A DNA stretch of 64,000 nucleotides from Acanthopleuribacter pedis. Its GTDB lineage: Bacteria > Acidobacteriota > Holophagae > Acanthopleuribacterales > Acanthopleuribacteraceae. The notes beneath the pieces are model-generated. The model was not told where the DNA came from, ran no database searches, and saw only the letters and a list, made by a program, of their open reading frames with translations. The stretch spans positions 62,001-126,000 of the forward strand of contig NZ_JAFREP010000025.1 in assembly GCF_017377855.1 (NCBI RefSeq), in the 5' to 3' direction. Position 1 is the stretch's first letter; each line of letters begins with the position of its first letter. Position numbers and translations under genes: made by a program. Shown one piece after another: positions 27,753 through 36,700 of the stretch.

Positions 27753-30700
27753 ATGGGTTTTTCGGAATTCGCTGTTTCATCCTGTCTGCGCTGCTTTTTG
27801 ATCGCAACCCTGTGTATCGGGCCTTTGTTCGCCCAGTTTAATCCCGAAGATCGCCATCCCGATGTGGCGCTAAGTTCCGACCGTTCCGCCGTGGGTTACA
27901 CCTCGAATTGGAGCGCGGGCGTTCGCTCGCAAACGCCGATTAAGCCCAACGACGGCCTTTATTATATGGAATGGCAAAACCTAGAAGCACCCGCTGTTCT
28001 GGGTGTTGGTCTGATCGGTGCGCGGGATCCCTTGGACCGGGTGCCCGGCCGTGATCAGTTGGGTGTGTCGGTGATGGTTGACGGGTCCGTCTGGGTGGAC
28101 GGCCGGTTAATGGCCGCGGGTGACGGCGGGCCGGGAACCACCGCGGTCGTGGTGGATTTGCGCGATCAGGTGCCCACCTTTTGGATTTTAGGTCGCCGCA
28201 ACGGCAGTCCGAGCTTGTTGGCGCGGGTTATCCCACGGCAGGCCCACGATGCCTGGTATTTGTGTGCATTTGGGACCCGCGGCGCTTTAAATTACAGCCA
28301 AGAATTTGCTTTTTCCGGTTTGCGTCAGGGCAGCGCGGCTTTTGATGTTGCCGCGCTGATTAACGAATCGGGCTTTGATGTGCGCGCCCTGCAGTGGGGC
28401 TGGCCGACGGGTTCCGCGCCCGCCAACCAAGCGCCGCAATTGACCCTGGTCAGCGCGCCGGACAGCGTGGAAGCTGGTTCGCGTTTCGCCATGCGCGCGC
28501 GGGCCGAGGATGTGGAGGACGGCAACCTTTCCCATCGGATTGAATGGCGGGTTTCTGAAACCGGTGATGCGGCCGTGGGTGAGACCGCTGAATTTCTTTT
28601 TGCACGTGCCGGCACCTATCACATCGAGATCGTCGTGCGGGACAGTGCGCGGGCCGAGGCACGGATTCAGCATCGGATTATCGCCCTTGCCGGCAACAGT
28701 CCGCCCGCGCTGGAACTGCTTGAGGCGCCGCGTTCCGGCCGCGTGGGTGAAGCGCTGACCTTCCGCGCGCGGGCCGAAGATGCGGAGGACGGCGATCTCA
28801 GCGCGCGCATCCAATGGCGCGCCGGCAATGCGCGCGGCACCGGGGCGACCTTTACGTGGGAGCCGACCCACGTTGGTCGCTTTGAGCTTCAGGTGACCGT
28901 CGGGGACAGCCAAAGCCAGGCCGTGAGCCTGTCCCGTCTCATCGAGATTGAAGCCGGAAACAGTGCCCCGCGTCTTTCCTGGCTGGCCCGACCTGATCAG
29001 GTGGCTGTCGGTCAGGTTGCCGTCTTTCAGGCCGAGGCGATTGATGCCGAGGACGGCAACTTATCCGCGGCATTGTCGTGGCGGGCCGGTTCGGATCGGG
29101 CCGAAGGTCCCCGCTACAGCTTCGTTCGCGAAACGGCCGGTTTCTATGGGGTCACCGTCTCGGTGGTGGATGCCGAGGGCGAACGCGCTGAATTGGAACA
29201 CACGATTGAGGTGGTGGCGCCGGAAAACCAGGCGCCCCGTTTGGCGATTACCGACGCCCCCACGCGGGTGATTGTCGGCGAATCATTTACCCTCACTGCC
29301 GCGGCACAAGATGCGGAGGACGGCGATCTCAGCGACCACATCCAGTGGTTGGATCAAAACAACAACCCTTTGGCGACCGGGCCCAGGCTTCAGCACCAGT
29401 TCGACAGCGCGGGACGGCTCCGTTTAACCGCCGAGGTGCGTGACGCCGAGGGTGCCGTTGCATCACAAACCGTTTCGATTCAGGTCGACGCCCAACAGGC
29501 GAGCGATGTTGCCCTTGCCATTACCCAAGTCCAAACGCGTGTGTTCGTGACCGATCTGATCGAGGTGCGCGCACGTGCCGTGGATGATCTCGGCAATGAT
29601 TTAAGCAAAGCCGTTACCTGGACGACGACCGCGAGCGATGCAACGGGATTGGGCCCCCTGTTCCAATTCCGTGCGACGCGGCCGGGTGTCTATCGCGTGA
29701 CCGCGCGGGTGGCGCTGGACGGGGTCGGTGTTTTTGAGGATACGCGCGAAATAGAGGTTCAGAGCGCGATGCCCGAGGGCGATTTCGTCACCTTTTTGTC
29801 GGCCACCGACAAACACGAAACCATTGAATTGAGTGAAGACCGATTGCAGGCGCGCATGACGGGGTCCGGCCACTTTGGGGTTCGCAGTGACCGATCGATC
29901 GAGGCCGGCTCCGGTTTTTATTATTTCGAGGGCCGTCGCCTAGTTGAAACTGGTAATTATGGATTCGGGGTGGCGACCGGTGCCGCGCCGCTCGACAATT
30001 TCGGGGGCAGCGACTTGCAGTCGTTGGGTGTGAACATGCTGGGCGGGGTGTCCTACAACGGTGAATTCGCGGCGTTTTTCCAAGGCGAACACGAAACCTA
30101 CGGTTTGGCGGTTGATTACCGCGGCACCAACCCGATTGTGTACGTGATTGTCAGCCAAACCCTCGAAGGTCCCGGCGTATTGGCTCATACCCAAACGCTT
30201 GATGCCGTTACCGAACCCCTGTTTATTTTGGTGTACGGCAACCCCGTGGGTGACACCTTCCAGCAGGCGATCAATCCCGGTAACGATCTCAATACCGCGC
30301 CGATGCATTACGATGTCGCCGCCGTCTTGCAAGCCGCCGAGGTGCCCGGGGTTGATGAATTGCGGACGACCTGGAATCCCCCCGATCCCAATGCCAACCA
30401 ACGGCCCGTGGTGACCATCGCCCAGGAAACCGGGTTGCAGGTGTTCATCAACGAGGCCGTGACTTTTACCGCGACCGCCGAGGACCGCGAGGACGGTGAC
30501 CTTACCACGGCGATCAATTGGAGCTGGAGCGGTGGCGGTGAAACCGTCGTGGGCGGTTCCTTCACCCTAACGCCGGCCACCGCCGGCGCTTTTACCGTGA
30601 CCGCTGCCGCGACCGATGTTGAAAATGCGACCGGCCGTGCCGAGATTACCGTGAACGTGGTAGATCCCGGTGAATTGGATCCCGACGAGGACGGCCTGAC

Positions 30701-33700
30701 CAACCGTCGTGAGGAAGAACTGGGTACCGACCCCAACGATCCCGACAGCGACGACGACACCTTGCTCGACGGCGCCGAGGTGGATACCCACGGCACCAAC
30801 CCACTCGCGGCTGATAGCGACGGCGACACCATGCCTGACGGCTACGAGGTGGGGTTTGGGTTAAACGCGACCGTGAACGACGCCGACGATGATTTGGACA
30901 ACGACGGCTTCAGCAACATCACCGAATTCCAGGAAGGCACCGATCCCAGCGATCCGGCCGACTTTCCCGGTGTCGAATTTTTGACTTTCCTGAGCGAAAC
31001 GGACAAGGACGCATCCATCACGCTGAGTGCGAACCGACTCGGCGCGATTTTCAGCGCGGGCGGCCACCACGGCGTGCGCTCCGATAAAGGTATTGCCCCC
31101 GGTTCCGGCTTCTTTTACTTTGAGGGCCGTCGCGAGGTGGACGCCGGCAATTTTGGGTTTGGTGTCGCTACCGCGGCCGCTTCCCTGGCAACTTACGGTG
31201 GCGCGGATAACCAATCGATCGGCATCAATCTCTTGGGCGGCATTTCCTACGACGACCAGTTCGTCCATTTTTTCTCGTCGACCGCGGACACCATCGGGAT
31301 CGCTGTCGACTACCGCGGCGACACGCCCCATGTGTACGTCCTTATGGCCGGCGACGATCAGGGGCGCGGTGAGGTAATCACCGACCTGGCCATGCCCGAT
31401 GTGACCGAACCCCTGCACATCTTAGTTTACGGTGAACCCGCGACCAGCGGTGTGCAACAGACGATTAATCCCGGTAACAATCTATTGGCCGCGCCTTTCC
31501 GCTACGACCCCAACACCCTCTTGGCGCAGGCCGGCGTGGACGGTAGTGAAACCGTGGAACTGGGTTGGAACGAACCCGATCCCAACGGCAACCAACGGCC
31601 CACCTTGACCCTCGACGCCGCGCCGCAAGTGGTGTTGGTCGGCGAGGCGCAGGTGCTCACCGCGAGCGCGCGTGATCCCGAGCAGGGTGACCTCACCGCC
31701 CAAATCACCTGGGCCGACGATGCCGAGGGAACAAGCGGTACCGGTGGCAGTTTTAATTGGACGCCCACCGTGCTGGGTGTCCACACCATCGTGGTGCGGG
31801 TCGTCGACGAATTAGGCCTGTTTTCCGGGGGCGTGTTGGAAATTCGGGTCATCGACAATGACACCACCGATACCGACAACGACGGTTTGACCGATTCCCA
31901 GGAATTGATCAACGGCACCAACATCAACGACCCCGACAGTGACGACGACGGGCTTAGCGACGGCGAAGAAGTTAACAACCTCGGTTCCAACCCGCTCAGC
32001 AGCGACACCGACAATGACGGCATCCCCGACGGTTATGAAGTCAGCCACGGCTTGCAGGTGACCGTTGCCGACGCCGACGCCGATCCCGACGGCGACCAAT
32101 TCACCAACTTACAGGAATACGAGGCCGGCACCGATCCGCGCTCCGCCAACAGCTACCCCGGCGCCACCGGGATCACCTTGCTCAACCTCCAGGATCGCCA
32201 CGAAACCGTGGTGCTCGATGACGAACGTTTGGGGGTGACCTTCACCGATACCGAACACCGCGGGGTCCGCTCAACCACCTCGATAGGACCGGGTGACGGC
32301 TTTTTCTACTACGAGGTTCAGCGACGCACCGTGGTCGGCAATTTTGGTTATGGCGTTGCCACCGCGGGGAGCGCGCTCGACCAATTCGCCGGCGTTGATT
32401 CGAACAGCCTCGGCGTCAACACCCTCGGCGGGATTTCCTATGCCGGGGACTTTGTGGCCTTTTTCTCCGCGCAACCCGAAACCTACGGCTTGGCCGTGGA
32501 TTACCGCAACGCCCATCCCCGCGTGTACGTCATCTTCGATACCGGTGAAGGTCCCGATTTGGTCCACCAGCTTGAGATGAGCGACATTGCCGAACCCCTG
32601 TTTATCTTCCTCTACGGACAACCCGTTTTTGACAGCGGCGTCCAACTCCGACTGAACCCGGGCAATGACGTTGCCGTGGAACCCTTCGTCTATAACCCCG
32701 TGCAGGTGCTGCAAGACCACGGTGTTGACGGTGCCGAAGATCTGGTGCTTGGGTGGAACCTGCCGGATCCCGACGCCAACCGCAGGCCGACCATCCGTTT
32801 CGGCGAAGTACCCGATGTGCTCTTGCTGGGCGAAACCCTTACCGTCACCGCCACCGCCTTTGACGCCGAGGACGGCGACCTGACCGCCGCCATCGCGTGG
32901 CGCTCCGATCATGACGGCGCCGCCGCAACCGGGGGCACCCTGAGCTACCAAACCGCGACATCGGGGATCCACACCTTATCGGCGACCGTGGTGGATTCAG
33001 CCGCGGAATCCCTGACCCTTACCCGCCAAGTCACCGTGATCGACGGCTCGGGTGATACCGACGGCGACGGTTTAACCGACGGCGACGAGAACCTGGCCGG
33101 CACCGATTTCAACAACCCGGACAGCGACGGCGACGGCATCCGCGACGGTGACGAGGTCCACACCTACAATACCAATCCGCTCAGTACCGACACCGACGGC
33201 GATTCCATGCCGGACGGTTTCGAGATTCGCTGGGGTCTCGATCCACGCACCGACGATACCGAGGGTGATCTCGACGGCGACGGCTTCACCAACCTCGCCG
33301 AGTACGAGGCCGGCACCAACCCCCGTTCCGCGCGCAGCTATCCCGGTGCGACCGACATCACCTTGCTAAATCCCGAGGACCGCGATCCCTCCGTTGTTTT
33401 GTCAAATGACCGTCTTCAGGTTCAGTTCACCCTCGGGGGTCACCACGCCGTGCGTTCCGACGTGGCCGTGGCACCCGGTTCCGGGTTCTTTTATTTCGAA
33501 GGTCAACGGCTGACCGGCGCCGGCAACTACGGGTTCGGCGTGGCCACCGCCGCCGCCGCCTTGGACCAATGGGCCGGCTACGACGCGCAAAGTGTCGGTG
33601 TAAGTGCCATGGGCGGCATGGCCGCCAACGGGCAATTCACCCACTTTTTCGGTGGTGACCAAGATACCTATGGGATGGCCGTTGATTATCGCGGCGCCAA

Positions 33701-36700
33701 TCCCATCGTGTACCTGCTGGTTTCCTCCACCATCGGTGGTGAGGCCGCGCTGATTGGTTCCGTGGTGATGGATCAGGTCACCGAACCCCTTTACATCATG
33801 GTCTATGGGGAACCTGTTAGCGGCACCTTCCAACAGGGGATTAACCCCGGCAACGACACCACCGTCGAACCTTTTGCCTACGATCCCTTTTCCGTTTTGG
33901 CAGCCGCCGGGGTCGACGGGGTGCTTGACCTGAAACTGGGGTGGAACCTACGTGCCAACGATCCCGCGAGTACCAGCACCTTCCTCAACCCCAATGACAA
34001 AGATCCCACCGTTAACCTGACCCCGGATCTGCTCGGCGTTTCTTATACCGGGGTCGGCCACCGCGGCGTGCGTTCCGACAAATCCATCGAATCCGGTAGC
34101 GGTTTCTTCTATTTCGAGGGCACGCGTACCGTGGATACCGGCAACTACGGCTTCGGGGTCGCCACCGCGGATGCACCGCTCGATAACTACGGGGGATCGA
34201 CGACCTCCGGGCTGGGTGTCAACATGTTGGGTGGCCTGGCCTACGACGGCGAGTTCCAAACCTTCTTTACCGCCGCGCCGGACACCTTTGGCATCGCCGT
34301 CGACTACCGCGGCATGAATCCGATGGTTTATGTGATTGCCGCGCAGAGCAATGGTGAGGCCGGTCAAATCATCGCCCAACAAGCCATGTACGGCACCACC
34401 GAGCCGATTCACATCCTGGTTTACGGCAACGCGCTCACCGAGGGCATCCAGCAGACCATTAACCCTGGTAACGATGTGGAAACCGCGCCCTTCGTTTACG
34501 ATGCCGCCGCGATTCTGACCGCCGCCGAAATCGACGGGGTCGACGAACTCATCCTCGCTTGGCAGGATCCCGAACCCAACCGCAACCGCAAACCGCGACT
34601 GACCTTGATCAGCCAAAGCACCACCGTGATTACCGGCACCGAGGTCACCTTGCAAGCCACCGCCGAGGATCGTGAGGACGGTGATATCAGCGCGACCATT
34701 CAGTGGGAAGACACCTTCGAAAGCCAGAGCGGTACCGGCGGCACCTGGGCTTATACCCCAACCCAACTCGGGGTGCACAGCATCCATGTCACCATCACCG
34801 ATTCCGGGGGCGAAACCGATAGCGCGAGTTTGGCACTCACCGTGGTGGGTGAGAACACCTTGCCGACCGTGACCATTGCTGAAAGCGATTTGGACGTGGT
34901 CCAAGGCAACGCTGTTACCTTGACCGCTACCGCGACCGACGCCGAGGACGGCGACCTTGGCGCCGCCGTGGTCTGGACCGATGACAACGGCGACGACACC
35001 GCCACCGGCGCCGTGTTCACCTTTACGCCGACCAACATCGGCGCCCATGTGATTACCGCCACCGTGACCGACGGCAACGACGGTGTCGCCTCAGATTCCG
35101 TCACCGTCACCGTCTTGGATCCTGCCACCGTGGATTCCGACAACGACGGCCTCAATGACGCGCTCGAGGCCCAAAACGGGACCGATCCCAACGATCCCGA
35201 TTCCGACGACGATGGTTTGACCGACGGCCAAGAAGTGCTTACGCTCGCCACCAACCCGCTCTCGGCCGATAGCGACAGCGACGGCATGCCCGACGGTTGG
35301 GAAGTGAGCTTTTCACTCGATCCCCTGGTTGATGACAGCGCCCTTGATCCTGACAACGACAGCTACACCAACCTGCAGGAATACCAGGAAGGGACCAATC
35401 CCAACGACGACGGCAGCTACCCCGGCGCGCCCGGCCTGACCTTGCTCAACGAAAACGACAAACACCAATCCGTGGTGCTCAGCCAAGACCGCCTCGGCGT
35501 GACCTTTACCGATTTCGGCACGCGCGCCGTGCGTTCGACCCTGTCCGTGTTCCCACGCGCCGGCATGTACTACTACGAGGGCCGCCGTATGGTTGACGCC
35601 GGCGACTTCGGATTCGGCGTCGCTACCTCGGCCGCCGCTTTGGACGCCTTTGGTGGCGCGGACAACCAAAGTATTGGTGTTCACGCGCTCGGCGGCATCG
35701 CCTACGAGGGCGGTTTCGTCTCCTTTTTCTCCGGTGAACAGGAATACTACGGTTTGGTTGTGGACTACCGCGGCGCCAACCCCACCGTTTACGTCATCGT
35801 TAGCGCGACCTTGGGCGGTCCCGGCACCGTCGTCGGGCAACGCACCATGACCGAGGTTACCGATCCCCTGTACATTTTTGTCTACGGTAACCCCGTCACC
35901 GACGGTATCCAACAAACCGTGAATCCCGGCAACGACACCGTTGGGCGCCCCTTCAACTACGATCCGCTCACCGCCATTACCGACCACGGCGTGAGCAATC
36001 CCGAGGCGTTGGTGGTTGGTTGGCAAGATCCCGATCCCAATGCCAACCGCATCCCCGTGGTTAGCATCAGCACCGCCGGCGGCAATATTGACGTTGGCAC
36101 CACCCTGACCGCGGAGGCCGGCGCGATTGACTTCGAGGACGGCGACATGACCGCTTCCATCGCCTGGACCGACAGCGCTTCCGCCAATACCGCCACCGGG
36201 GGAACCTTCTCCTTCACGGTTAACACGCTGGGCGATCATGTTTTAACCGCGAGCGTGACCGACAGCGAGGGCGCGACCGGAACCGCCGCCGTCACTTTTA
36301 CCGTGGTCGACCCCGACCTGATCGACAGCGACGGTGACGGCCTTGCCGATGGTGATGAACGCGACCGCGGCACCGATCCCAACGATCCCGACAGCGACGA
36401 CGACGGCCTCAGCGACGGCGACGAGGTCAATACCCACAACACCAACCCACTCAGCAGCGACACCGACAGCGACACCATGCCCGACGGTTACGAGGTGACC
36501 TACACGTTGGATCCCACCGTGGACGACGGCGCGCTCGACCTCGACGGCGATACCTACACCAACCTGGAAGAGTTCCAGGCCGGGACCAACCCCAACAGCG
36601 CGACCTCGTTTCCCGGGGCCGTCACCGTCACCCGCCTCAATCCCGAGGACGCCGCGCCAGGTGTTCAACTGACCCAAGACCGCTTGGGCGTGACCTTTAC

